Shown piece by piece: positions 17,255 to 25,073 of a stretch of DNA of 45,405 bases. Location: NCBI RefSeq assembly GCF_005887095.1, contig NZ_PNCI01000047.1, positions 1 through 45,405 on the forward strand. The letters are read 5' to 3'. This DNA comes from Pseudoalteromonas rubra. GTDB taxonomy: Bacteria > Pseudomonadota > Gammaproteobacteria > Enterobacterales > Alteromonadaceae. Below the pieces are notes generated by a model. That model was not told the origin of the DNA. It was given only the letters and a program-made list of their open reading frames with translations, and made no database searches. The translations under genes and the position numbers were made by a program. Position 1 is the first letter of the stretch, and each line of letters begins with the position of its first letter.

Positions 17255-18370
17255 ATGAGTAAGCGGATCCATGGTATTGACCTTGCCAGAGCATTGGCAA
17301 TTTTTGGTATGGTGGTCGTAAACTTTAAACTCGTTATGGGTGCGACCACAGGCAGCACTTTGTTGATATCAGCAAGTGCATTATTCGAGGGTCGCGCTGC
17401 CGCTTTGTTTGTGATTCTTGCCGGAATTGGTCTGGCACTGAGCTGTCGAAAAGCCCAGCATCACACCCTGCTGCAAAAGAAACAACTGCAAAATAAAGTG
17501 GCCATGCGTGGCATTTTACTACTCTGTCTGGGACTGCTTTACCTGCCTGTCTGGCCTGCTGATATTCTGCATTTTTATGGCTGCTATTTTATTCTGGCGT
17601 CCTGGTTACTATTTGCGTCTCATCGTACCTTACTTGTGCTGTGTGCAGTGATTGTCTCAACGTTTCCTGCCCTCTTACTGATCATTGATTACTCTCAAGG
17701 CTGGCACTGGGAGACCCTGACTTACCTTGAACTTTGGACACCCGAAGGGGTACTTAGACGTATTTTTTATAATGGCTTTCATCCTGTTTTCCCCTGGTTT
17801 GCGCTGCTACTGTTTGGCATGTGGCTTGGTCGCCAGCCTTTGCATCAGAGAACAACCCAGAAACGCTTGTTTAAAGTTGCATTACTGGTACTGATACTCA
17901 TCGAAAGTACATTTTTCCTCTTTCGTTTGATGGCGCAAAACGCGGGTATGCAGGGTGAAGAAATCACCTTTTTACTGAGCACAGGGCCTATTCCCCCATT
18001 ACCCCAGTACCTGATCTCTGCTGCTGCCAGCTCAGTGATCGTCCTAATCGTATGCATCAGGCTGGCACAAAGCTATCACCACACAGCGGTATTTCGCTCT
18101 CTGGAGGCGACAGGTAAGTTATCACTCACATTCTATATTGCGCATATTCTCATCGGCATGGGTACATTAGAAGCATTGGATATGCTTGGAGGCCAATCCA
18201 TAGAGCATGCCCTGGTGAGCAGTCTGCTTTTTTGCTTGTCATCGTGGCTATTTGCCACACTATGGCACCGACGATTTACTCAGGGGCCCGTCGAGTGGCT
18301 ATTCAGGCACCTCATTACACGCGTAGAAACCTGTTCAACTCGGATCATGCGCGTAAATAATACCGAGTAA
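17255..18370 (+). CDS. DUF418-like multi-pass membrane protein
   Basis: A 371-residue protein with about nine or ten hydrophobic helices. The N-terminus (RIHGIDLARALAIFGMVV) resembles the start of DUF418/YeiB and heparan-glucosaminide acyltransferase-like proteins. Near the C-terminus, ATGKLSLTFYIAHILIG resembles the conserved DUF418 segment. ATG 17255 is preferred over the GTG at 17243 because GGGA lies 6 bases upstream of it. The family is thought to include membrane acyltransferase-like proteins, but the substrate is unknown. It may be regulated by the preceding XRE protein. Confidence 0.75.
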   Translation: MSKRIHGIDLARALAIFGMVVVNFKLVMGATTGSTLLISASALFEGRAAALFVILAGIGLALSCRKAQHHTLLQKKQLQNKVAMRGILLLCLGLLYLPVWPADILHFYGCYFILASWLLFASHRTLLVLCAVIVSTFPALLLIIDYSQGWHWETLTYLELWTPEGVLRRIFYNGFHPVFPWFALLLFGMWLGRQPLHQRTTQKRLFKVALLVLILIESTFFLFRLMAQNAGMQGEEITFLLSTGPIPPLPQYLISAAASSVIVLIVCIRLAQSYHHTAVFRSLEATGKLSLTFYIAHILIGMGTLEALDMLGGQSIEHALVSSLLFCLSSWLFATLWHRRFTQGPVEWLFRHLITRVETCSTRIMRVNNTE

Positions 18371-18504
18371 AATATTCTCATACTGAGTAAACGCTCCCTG
18401 AACCAATCCGTACAAACACCTAAACCCTTGATTAATAGATATATTTTATTTGGCAAGCCACTTGCAGCCTTAGGTATGTTAATTCTCGCAATCAAGGAGT
18501 TATT

Positions 18505-18813
18505 ATGAGTACTAATAAATCGGCTGCTAACCGTCAGACAAGCAACGACCCCACACACCCTGTTTCAGATCAATTGGCTGAGTCACTACATTCCACCGTC
18601 GATGCCTTGCACAACACGGCAGCCAAAACGGAAGAGCAGTTAAGAAGTAAAAGCGATGCATCAGGTCAGGCCATACAAGCACAAAAACGCCTTCTCGAAA
18701 AAAAATGGAATGCCTCGGGGGTCAAACAATACGCAACAGAAAACCCCGTGAAAACCGCGGGTATTGCATTTGGTGCCGGTGTTCTTCTTACCATGCTGTT
18801 ACGGAGTAAGTAA
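18505..18813 (+). CDS. DUF883/YqjD-like membrane-anchored protein
   Basis: This 102-residue protein has a polar, helical N-terminal part and one C-terminal helix starting after the family signature NPVKTAGIAFGAG and ending in basic residues. That is the layout of ElaB/YqjD/YgaM proteins, which in E. coli anchor in the inner membrane by the C-terminus and associate with ribosomes in stationary phase. AAGGAG lies 6 bases before the ATG. It is the first gene of a trio matching yqjD-yqjE-yqjK in order and size. Confidence 0.85.
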   Translation: MSTNKSAANRQTSNDPTHPVSDQLAESLHSTVDALHNTAAKTEEQLRSKSDASGQAIQAQKRLLEKKWNASGVKQYATENPVKTAGIAFGAGVLLTMLLRSK

Positions 18814-18814
18814 C

Positions 18815-19207
18815 ATGAGTGCGTCATCAGACAATAGCGCAAAACAACACCATTCGGTAAGTGTGGGTGCACAGTTGAAAGGGCTATTACGAGAGGGTAA
18901 GTCTGTTACCACCAGTTATGTTGATGTCACCCGCGCTTGTACAGCATTGCTGAAGGCCAAACTTCGTGCCCATTTTAAAACCATTCTGGCCTGTATCATC
19001 CTGATGATGATATCTGCATTACTTATCACTGCAACCTGGTTGTCTCTTCAGGGCTTGATTGCCTATGCGATGATACAGGCCGGCCTGAGCTGGTTTGTAT
19101 CTGCCGGGCTACTGATGGCGCTTAACCTGACACTGATTTACTACCTGATCGCAACTGCAATACAGCTGTTCGATAAAACCACCAGCGATCTGCTTGATGT
19201 GTATTGA
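18815..19207 (+). CDS. YqjE-like (phage holin family) membrane protein
   Basis: ATG 18815 begins 1 base after the yqjD-like stop, with GGAG 8 bases upstream. The 130-residue product has a soluble, basic N-terminal third and two long hydrophobic helices (about residues 50-75 and 80-105). This matches YqjE of the holin-3 superfamily. It is encoded between YqjD-like and YqjK-like proteins, which supports the call. No lytic role is implied. Confidence 0.85.
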   Translation: MSASSDNSAKQHHSVSVGAQLKGLLREGKSVTTSYVDVTRACTALLKAKLRAHFKTILACIILMMISALLITATWLSLQGLIAYAMIQAGLSWFVSAGLLMALNLTLIYYLIATAIQLFDKTTSDLLDVY

Positions 19208-19229
19208 TTCATGAATTTCAAAGGACGCT

Positions 19230-19487
19230 ATGATGAACAGGCTGGCACGTTTCATTTACCAAAATGCACACAAAGAGGCACAGCAACAACAACTGCGCCT
19301 GATGAAGCAGTTGTATCATGCGCAGTTTAATAAAAGGCGCTTTTGCCACAAAGCCAAAGCTATGGCGAGCACACCTGAAGGTATTGCACTGTTGGCACTT
19401 GGCGGTGTGCTGTTGTTCAAAAGCAAACACAAAATTTCAGTATTACGAAAGCTGGTCATGCTCAGGCGCTTGATCCGGCAAACATAG
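19230..19487 (+). CDS. YqjK-like protein
   Basis: A small, strongly basic protein (85 residues, or 84 from the second ATG at 19233). It has a helical Gln-rich N-terminus, one short hydrophobic segment (GIALLALGGVLLF, about residues 52-64) and a basic tail. AAAGGA lies just upstream. Size, charge and position after YqjE match YqjK. The function of this family is unknown. Confidence 0.75.
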   Translation: MMNRLARFIYQNAHKEAQQQQLRLMKQLYHAQFNKRRFCHKAKAMASTPEGIALLALGGVLLFKSKHKISVLRKLVMLRRLIRQT

Positions 19488-19676
19488 GCGGCCATGCGAT
19501 CCTACGTCTGCAGCCTAACCCTTAACAGAACCTGGCCTGAACATTTTATAAGCTATCTACATGATATAAAAACTAATAAAGTGTACCTTTATTGCTCCAG
19601 ATCAATAGGTGCTGTTATTTTACCTTAACGATTAATACTTTTTTCTGTCATTATTAATGGGTAATTTTAGTCTCAA

Positions 19677-19706
19677 TTGATTACAAAACCCGTTCTTTAT
19701 TATTAA
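19677..19706 (+). promoter_or_regulatory. Candidate promoter for the HAF-repeat gene
   Basis: TTGATT (19677-19682) and TATTAA (19701-19706) are separated by 18 bases. AAAGGAG and the ATG at 19729 follow closely. The match is moderate and the region is AT-rich. Confidence 0.35.
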
Positions 19707-19728
19707 TGTAACTAAAAGGAGTATTAAG

Positions 19729-20847
19729 ATGTATTACATTAAGTCTCTCACAACCACGCTGATCGCCAGCACCGTTTTTTGCACTTTTTCTGCCGCGACT
19801 TTGGCTTCTGAGTCACCCTCATACCGATTTATCGATCTGGGTACTCTGGGAGGAAGTGAATCGGCAGCGCTGGATATCAACGACCAGGGCGTCATAGTTG
19901 GTTGGTCTACCCGTGATAACAATATGGGCTGCACTTCCCCAGTCAGTAAACCAATGAACTGTGAATATGCGTTCATATATCAAAACGGCGCCATGATTGA
20001 TCTCGGCCACAGCCAGGACGCTGTACAATCTTCACATGCCGTTGCCATAAACAATCACTCAGTCGCCGTCGGATATGAGATTTTACGCGGCGTTAACGAT
20101 GACACAAATATGGGGGATAGTTATCATCGACCAGTCAGATTTGAACAAGGCGCTCCCCAAACTCTGCCGGTACTCAGTAACAAGCCACTGGACAGTGCAA
20201 TGGCTGTTGATATTAATGACCAGGGCAAAATCATTGGCTGGGCTGACAACCAGAGCGGCCAGGACACTTTGGTATCCTGGCAAAGTGATGCCATTTCGGC
20301 AGAAGCACCGCACAACACCTATTATCGTCGTGCTACTGGCCTGAATAATTTGGGTGATGTTGTCGGCTTTGAGTATGAAGCCTGGTCGTACAAGCCCAAC
20401 AGAGCCTTTATTTATAAACACGGACAGGTATCTGTGATAGATGAACGTGAAGGCGTAATGAGCGAAATGAATGCAATTAATGACTATGGCATGATTGCCG
20501 GCTCTAAGATGGTCCGCGCCATGACTCCGCTGAAGGCAACCATCTGGTATCCCTCTATGCTTGGGGGTGTTGCAGAACATGTTGTAGGGGGACTACAGCA
20601 AACATCACGCGAAGAATCAGCCTTCAATGACATTAACCGCTCAGGTACTGCCGTTGGCTTCTCATCGTCGTCTGACACCATACAGGCCACTGTTTATTAT
20701 CGAGGCAAACTCTATGATTTAAACCGTCTGGTTTCAGCGCCGGGCTGGCTGCAAACAGCTGAAGCAGTGAATGAACGTGGAGACATTGTGGGCATTTACG
20801 TTAACAAGGACAATCAGCGTCGCGCCTTTTTGTTGGAAGCACAGTAA
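19729..20847 (+). CDS. Secreted HAF-repeat protein
   Basis: This 372-residue protein has a signal peptide (cleavage about residue 26, after AATLA) and then tandem repeats with the HAF signature. Examples are FIDLGTLGGSESAALDIND followed by GVIVGWS, and later AVDINDQGKIIGWA, GLNNLGDVVGFE, AINDYGMIAGS and DINRSGTAVGF. Such repeats form a beta-propeller-like fold in secreted or outer-surface proteins. No catalytic residues are evident. A strong AAAGGAG precedes the ATG. A hairpin ends the unit, so it is probably a single-gene transcript. Confidence 0.85.
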   Translation: MYYIKSLTTTLIASTVFCTFSAATLASESPSYRFIDLGTLGGSESAALDINDQGVIVGWSTRDNNMGCTSPVSKPMNCEYAFIYQNGAMIDLGHSQDAVQSSHAVAINNHSVAVGYEILRGVNDDTNMGDSYHRPVRFEQGAPQTLPVLSNKPLDSAMAVDINDQGKIIGWADNQSGQDTLVSWQSDAISAEAPHNTYYRRATGLNNLGDVVGFEYEAWSYKPNRAFIYKHGQVSVIDEREGVMSEMNAINDYGMIAGSKMVRAMTPLKATIWYPSMLGGVAEHVVGGLQQTSREESAFNDINRSGTAVGFSSSSDTIQATVYYRGKLYDLNRLVSAPGWLQTAEAVNERGDIVGIYVNKDNQRRAFLLEAQ

Positions 20848-20878
20848 TCACGCGCCTCTGAGACGTTAATTAGCAACT

Positions 20879-20911
20879 GGATCCCTGGCCGTGAGGTTTG
20901 GTCAGGGATCC
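20879..20911 (+). terminator. Hairpin after the HAF gene
   Basis: GGATCCCTG and CAGGGATCC form a perfect 9-base stem that extends to 12 pairs with one mismatch, with a 9-base loop. It starts 31 bases after the stop. No T-run follows, so termination may be Rho-assisted. Confidence 0.5.
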
Positions 20912-20970
20912 CCGCCATATTCCCTAATTCCTTCCTCCCTCAAATAAAAAATTTTCGACTAAACTGAAAT

Positions 20971-21000
20971 GAAACTTGGTCAGGGCAGGTCTTGTCGTTA
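20971..21000 (+). promoter_or_regulatory. Candidate ECF-sigma promoter of the bufferin operon
   Basis: GAAACTT (20971-20977), a 16-base spacer and GTCGTTA (20994-21000) resemble the AAC plus CGT layout of many ECF-sigma promoters. Known bufferin operons are often under ECF control, which makes the match worth noting. Transcription would start within the stem-loop that follows. Confidence 0.3.
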
Positions 21001-21060
21001 CAGCAGCATGTTCAGGTGGCGATTGGCTACCAATAAGTACGGGCATTGAACATGCTGCTG
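21001..21060 (+). promoter_or_regulatory. Long stem-loop in the leader of the bufferin operon
   Basis: CAGCAGCATGTTCA (21001-21014) pairs perfectly with TGAACATGCTGCTG (21047-21060). The loop holds a second small hairpin, ATTGG-CTA-CCAAT (21022-21034). It lies 86 bases before the precursor start. It could protect the mRNA, act as a leader regulator, or be a cruciform operator. Confidence 0.5.
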
Positions 21061-21146
21061 AACTACCTTTCCACTCTATGACAACAGCAATTATGGATCG
21101 GTAACCGCCATACTCTGTTTGGCACACACTCAATGAGGAAGATAAA

Positions 21147-21605
21147 ATGAAAGCACTAACGGGGGCCGCTATGGCGGTCATGGTTGCAGGCCTGGTAGGT
21201 TGTAATGCAACAGACAATTCATCATCCAATGCAGCAAACACAGGTACGAGCGGTGCAAGCACCGATCTGGTACATTGTTATGATGTGAACGTTTGTGGTG
21301 GTCACAATGACTGCAAAACTGCCAACAATGCCTGCTCAGGACAAGCCAGTTGTAAAGGCACTGGGTTCGTAGCTATGCCAGGTAAAGCGTGCGCAGATGT
21401 GGGCGGTAAAGTAAAAGACAAGTGGGTCGGTTCTGTTGCCAAGTCAGATCTGGTGAAGTGCCATGATGTCAATATCTGCGGTGGCCATAACGACTGTAAA
21501 ACAGCCAACAACGCGTGTGGTGGTCATGCTTCATGTAAAGGCACGGGATTTGTAAAAATGCCTGTCAAAGCTTGCCAGGATATCGGCGGCAAAGTCGAAA
21601 GCTAA
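21147..21605 (+). CDS. bufA: Bufferin-type RiPP precursor, lipoprotein with two six-Cys modules
   Basis: This 152-residue precursor starts with a lipoprotein signal (lipobox LVGC, lipidated Cys19) and a Ser/Thr/Asn linker. Two modules follow, residues 40-89 and 101-150, 41 of 50 positions identical. Each has cysteines spaced C-x5-C-x5-C-x6-C-x5-C-x12-C (C44, 50, 56, 63, 69, 82 and C105, 111, 117, 124, 130, 143). The next genes are DUF692 and DUF2063, the bufB/bufC pair that modifies bufferins. In characterised bufferins the MNIO enzyme converts cysteines to thiooxazoles and the product binds copper in the envelope. Here that role is inferred. Known bufferins generally carry ordinary signal peptides, so lipidation and two modules are unusual. 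GAGGA precedes the ATG. Confidence 0.85.
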   Translation: MKALTGAAMAVMVAGLVGCNATDNSSSNAANTGTSGASTDLVHCYDVNVCGGHNDCKTANNACSGQASCKGTGFVAMPGKACADVGGKVKDKWVGSVAKSDLVKCHDVNICGGHNDCKTANNACGGHASCKGTGFVKMPVKACQDIGGKVES

Positions 21606-21634
21606 TCGTTCCGCAATACAATTTACGGCCCAGT

Positions 21635-21670
21635 TTTAGCTTGTGATACTAATCCGCATCGCAAGCTAAA
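21635..21670 (+). promoter_or_regulatory. Hairpin between bufA and bufB
   Basis: TTTAGCTTGTGAT and ATCGCAAGCTAAA form a 13-pair stem with one G-T pair and a 10-base loop, in the 82-base gap between precursor and enzyme genes. No T-run follows. It may act as a partial terminator or 3' stabiliser giving more precursor than enzyme. Confidence 0.55.
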
Positions 21671-21687
21671 CAAAGCCACTAGCCCAA

Positions 21688-22536
21688 ATGGACCTTACTT
21701 TGAACACATCACCTCCCTATCTGGGTTTTGGCCTGGGACTACGCACCTGCTATTTTGAAGACATCATAGACTCGCAGCCTGAAGTCGACTGGTTTGAAAT
21801 TATTTCAGAAAACTACTTTGTTGAGGGTGGCAAGCCCTGGCACTATCTTGATCAGATAAAAGAGCGCTACCCAATAGCCATGCACGGTGTATCGATGTCA
21901 ATTGGCAGCACCACAGAGGTCAATTTCGACTATCTGAGAGATTTGAAGCGCACCATAGCGCGCATCCGCCCTGTCTGGGTATCTGACCATCTGTGTTTTT
22001 CGTCTATTGGCGATTTTAATAGTCATGACTTGTTGCCACTCCCTTACACCGAAGAGGCACTCACACACTTATGCGATCGCTTGCGAATTATTCAGGACTA
22101 CCTGGAGCACCCACTGATTCTGGAGAATGTCTCCAGCTACCTGACGTATCATCAATCTCAGATGACTGAGTGGGATTTTCTCGCATCGCTACATCAACAG
22201 TCGGGCTGTCAATTTTTGCTTGATATCAATAACGTCTATGTCAGCGCCAGAAATCATGGCTTTGACGCCATGGATTACCTCAATGCCATTCCACAGCAAG
22301 CCGTTGCACAGATCCACCTGGCAGGTCACAGTGATTTTGGCAGCCATATTGTGGATACACATGATCAGCCAGTCTGTGACGCAGTATGGCAATTATTTCA
22401 GCGTTACGCGCAGTCTCGCTTACCTATAAATACGATGATCGAAAGAGACGATAACTTTCCGCCTTTTGATTCTCTGATGGCCGAGTTAAATCAAGCAAGA
22501 AAGCTTGCCCCTTTGAACTGGAGCTCTAATGACTGA
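21688..22536 (+). CDS. bufB: DUF692 multinuclear non-haem iron oxidase (MNIO), BufB-like
   Basis: A 282-residue TIM-barrel enzyme of the DUF692 family, which modifies cysteines of RiPP precursors using a cluster of two or three irons. Likely ligands or active-site residues are H66 (MHGVSMS), D100-H101 (VSDHLCF), E146-N147 (LILENVSSY), D179 and N182 (LLDINNVYV), H210 and H214 (IHLAGHS), D223 and H225 (VDTHDQP) and E252 (MIERDDNFP). No signal peptide is present, so it acts in the cytoplasm before export. It overlaps bufC by 8 bases. No good Shine-Dalgarno precedes the ATG, in keeping with lower expression than the precursor. Confidence 0.93.
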   Translation: MDLTLNTSPPYLGFGLGLRTCYFEDIIDSQPEVDWFEIISENYFVEGGKPWHYLDQIKERYPIAMHGVSMSIGSTTEVNFDYLRDLKRTIARIRPVWVSDHLCFSSIGDFNSHDLLPLPYTEEALTHLCDRLRIIQDYLEHPLILENVSSYLTYHQSQMTEWDFLASLHQQSGCQFLLDINNVYVSARNHGFDAMDYLNAIPQQAVAQIHLAGHSDFGSHIVDTHDQPVCDAVWQLFQRYAQSRLPINTMIERDDNFPPFDSLMAELNQARKLAPLNWSSND

Positions 22537-23314
22537 CCTGGCCAGAATTCAACAAGCGTTTATGGCCCTGCTTAACGGCACTGATCAGGATTTGATTAAT
22601 CATATTGCGCCACAACCCGGTTTGGATGCCGAGCACCGAGCCCTGATTTACCAAAATGCTTATCGTATCCGCCTCACCAAAGTATTGGAGCAAGATCATG
22701 AGATGCTGGGGCGCTATCTGGGTGACGATTTGTTTGATGACATGGTGACAGGATATTTGGCTCAGTATCCCTCAAATGACCCTTCTTTGCGGCATTTTGG
22801 CGACAAACTTCCCCACTTTCTTGCCACTCAGCTGCCCTTTTCTGAACATGGGATCCTGAGTGAAATCGCATTGTTTGAGCGCCTGCTGTTACAGGCGTTC
22901 GACGCCCCTGACACAAAGCGCCTGGCGCTGTCTGATATTCAACAGATCCCTGCTGATTTATGGCCGAATGTTGTTTTTTCTTTGCACCCAAGCGCACGAC
23001 TGCTGCGTTGTCAGTTTGCTGCGATTGAAAGCTGGCAGGCACTTAAACACGGGAATCCGCCCCCTTCGCCAGAGCTTGAGTCTGAACACTTTTGGCTGGT
23101 TATTCGCGAGGCCGATCTGCGCACGGCCTTTCACCCCTTATCACAACATGAATATCAATGCCTGCAATCGATGGAGCGGGGCTTGCCCTTTAGCTTCGTA
23201 TGCGAGGCCGCAGCTAATATTCATCAAGATGCTGAGTCCGGTGCACTCGCAGTCATGCAGTTATTACAAAAAGCCCTCACAGCAAACTGGCTCGGTGACT
23301 ATCAGCTGCCATAA
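22529..23314 (+). CDS. bufC: DUF2063 partner protein, BufC-like
   Basis: A 261-residue cytoplasmic protein whose first 100 residues carry the DUF2063 pattern (IQQAFMALLNG; then YQNAYRIRLTKVLEQDHEML and FGDKLPHFLA). In bufferin and related MNIO systems this partner recognises the precursor and brings it to the oxidase. The start overlaps the end of bufB by 8 bases, indicating coupled translation. The C-terminal half is less conserved and probably contacts the substrate. Confidence 0.9.
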   Translation: MTDLARIQQAFMALLNGTDQDLINHIAPQPGLDAEHRALIYQNAYRIRLTKVLEQDHEMLGRYLGDDLFDDMVTGYLAQYPSNDPSLRHFGDKLPHFLATQLPFSEHGILSEIALFERLLLQAFDAPDTKRLALSDIQQIPADLWPNVVFSLHPSARLLRCQFAAIESWQALKHGNPPPSPELESEHFWLVIREADLRTAFHPLSQHEYQCLQSMERGLPFSFVCEAAANIHQDAESGALAVMQLLQKALTANWLGDYQLP

Positions 23315-23344
23315 AACGCCACCACTAAATGGACCAGGAACTCT

Positions 23345-23770
23345 ATGAAAATTAGTGAAAAAATCCGCCTTTATCAGATCAGCCTTATCGCCAGTATGTT
23401 ATTTGCTTTTATTGGTTTTGCCTATAATGCCTGGCGACTGGAAGTCTCGGAGCAAAACAACAATATACGTACCGCTTGTTTTGAGATGCTGAAGGAGCTC
23501 GCGCAATTAGAGCAACTGATTTATGTCGCCCATTACGATCAAAATAAAACGGAGGGGAGCCCGCGAAAAGGGTGGATCAGTGTCGGGTTAATCAATGACT
23601 TCAGCTACCTTACCAATGGCAATCTGCAACAAAGTGCCAGAACACTAAAGACGACCTGGAATGACAACTGGCAAAATATTTATGCCAGTACTCAGGCTGT
23701 TGACCTGGTCGTCAAGGACATAGATAGCGTCCGCAGTGAAATCAAACTACTGCTTAATGACCTGGAGTGA
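23345..23770 (+). CDS. Single-pass membrane protein at the end of the bufferin operon
   Basis: A 141-residue protein with one N-terminal helix (about residues 10-30, SLIASMLFAFIGFAYNAW) and a helical, charged C-terminal domain predicted to lie in the periplasm. It starts 30 bases after bufC with an AGGA upstream, so it is probably co-transcribed. I do not recognise the family, and it is not the DoxX-like protein seen in some bufferin operons. Its last 17 bases overlap the end of the opposing histidine kinase gene. Confidence 0.7.
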   Translation: MKISEKIRLYQISLIASMLFAFIGFAYNAWRLEVSEQNNNIRTACFEMLKELAQLEQLIYVAHYDQNKTEGSPRKGWISVGLINDFSYLTNGNLQQSARTLKTTWNDNWQNIYASTQAVDLVVKDIDSVRSEIKLLLNDLE

Positions 23771-25073
23771 TTTGACCAAGTGATTCACTCATCACGGGCA
23801 ACCTGACTTCAAAACATGCACCGCCCAGTTCAGCATTGTCGTCACTAACCCGAACCGTGCCATGATGCTTGATAACAATTGACTGAACGATTGCTAAGCC
23901 AAGCCCACATCCACCGGAATCTCTTGAGCGGCTTGGGTCTAGCCGAGTAAATGGCTCAAAAATACGCGCGTGTTTTCCAGGTGGAATGCCAATGCCATCG
24001 TCAGCTACGCGAACAACCACTTCGTCCCCTTGAATACCAGCCTCAATACGCACCCGAGATCGGGCAAAACGGCCCGCATTACGCATCAAATTGGTGAATA
24101 AACGCTTCACCTGTGCCTCATCCCCATGCCAGTGTATATCGGCGCTATCCAGTTCAAAACCGATATGAGGGTAAAAAGGCACGACTTTGTCCAGCGTTTC
24201 CTGTAATACAATATCCATATTCAGCGCGCTCAGATTTGGTTTGACTGAGTTGTCTTTGACTCTGGCATAATACAGCAACTCACTGACCAGACTTTCCAAA
24301 TCGTTCAGTGACTGACTCAGGCTGGTATGAAGCTCACCTCGTTCATCTTCACCGGCTTCCTCCAGCATATCCAGTGCAAACTGCATCCGCGCCATTGGAC
24401 TACGGAACTCATGTGCAACGCCATGAAGCAAATCTCGCTGTAAAGTGATCCTGGCTTCTCCTTCACTGAGTTGAGCATCAACAAGCTGCGAAAGCTGTTG
24501 CAAACTGGTATTCAAATCCTGTGGCTGGCTCAAAGGTACGGGCATCGTGTTCAGTCGCGCCACTAATGCCTGACGCTCTTTATTGATCACATACCAAAAT
24601 ATCAGGAGCAGTAACAAGTTAAGGCAAGCTGATACCAACCAGTCAAACCAGTCGACCAGAAAATAATATATATTCTGCTCAACCAGAGGCCCAACCTCGA
24701 GCACATCCTTGTCGTTTAACACAAAGTAGACGGTTGCGTTTAAGTAATCCACCAGCCCATGCTGATTTTGAGGTAAGGCTAACTCGGCTAACAACTCCTG
24801 TGAGAAATACTCAGCGTCACGCCCAACCAGTAACGCCTGTGTATCATATTGCGCTTCCAGCTGCATTTGAATACCCGATAAAGGCAAACGCTCAGGGTCT
24901 GTAAGCGCGATAGAAATCTGAGCTTTCACATCATCCAGAAATTGATTTTGTGTTTCGATAAACCGGGTTTCTATGTCGATCAGTAAGGTGTTACGTACCG
25001 TAAAAGCCACCACACTATTAAGCACAATTGCCACAGCAATAAAGGCGAACACCCGTAAAGTGTTAACTTGCAA
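23754..25073 (-). CDS. Sensor histidine kinase, RstB-like
   Basis: This 439-residue inner-membrane kinase has an N-terminal helix (about 8-27), a periplasmic sensor of about 110 residues, and a second helix (about 144-163). The HisKA domain has phospho-acceptor H221 (VAHEFRSPMARM). The ATPase domain shows the N box NLMRNAGRFA, G1 box DDGIGIPP, F box IFEPFTRLD and G2 box GGCGLGLAIV. The helix layout and H-box resemble RstB/CpxA-type sensors. The start overlaps the end of the response-regulator gene by 11 bases. Its 3' end overlaps the convergent bufferin-operon membrane gene by 17 bases. Confidence 0.9.
   Translation of the reverse strand: MQVNTLRVFAFIAVAIVLNSVVAFTVRNTLLIDIETRFIETQNQFLDDVKAQISIALTDPERLPLSGIQMQLEAQYDTQALLVGRDAEYFSQELLAELALPQNQHGLVDYLNATVYFVLNDKDVLEVGPLVEQNIYYFLVDWFDWLVSACLNLLLLLIFWYVINKERQALVARLNTMPVPLSQPQDLNTSLQQLSQLVDAQLSEGEARITLQRDLLHGVAHEFRSPMARMQFALDMLEEAGEDERGELHTSLSQSLNDLESLVSELLYYARVKDNSVKPNLSALNMDIVLQETLDKVVPFYPHIGFELDSADIHWHGDEAQVKRLFTNLMRNAGRFARSRVRIEAGIQGDEVVVRVADDGIGIPPGKHARIFEPFTRLDPSRSRDSGGCGLGLAIVQSIVIKHHGTVRVSDDNAELGGACFEVRLPVMSESLGQITPGH

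Noticed and set aside
20083..20580. Long antisense frame inside the HAF-repeat gene
   Set aside because: It lies wholly within a clear secreted-repeat gene and has no ribosome site or domain.
21147..21605. Metallothionein or disulfide-rich toxin
   Set aside because: The Cys spacing and the adjacent DUF692/DUF2063 genes fit a bufferin precursor far better.
22674..23348. Other open frames on both strands within bufC
   Set aside because: DUF2063 is unmistakable in the frame chosen and the others show no family or start context.
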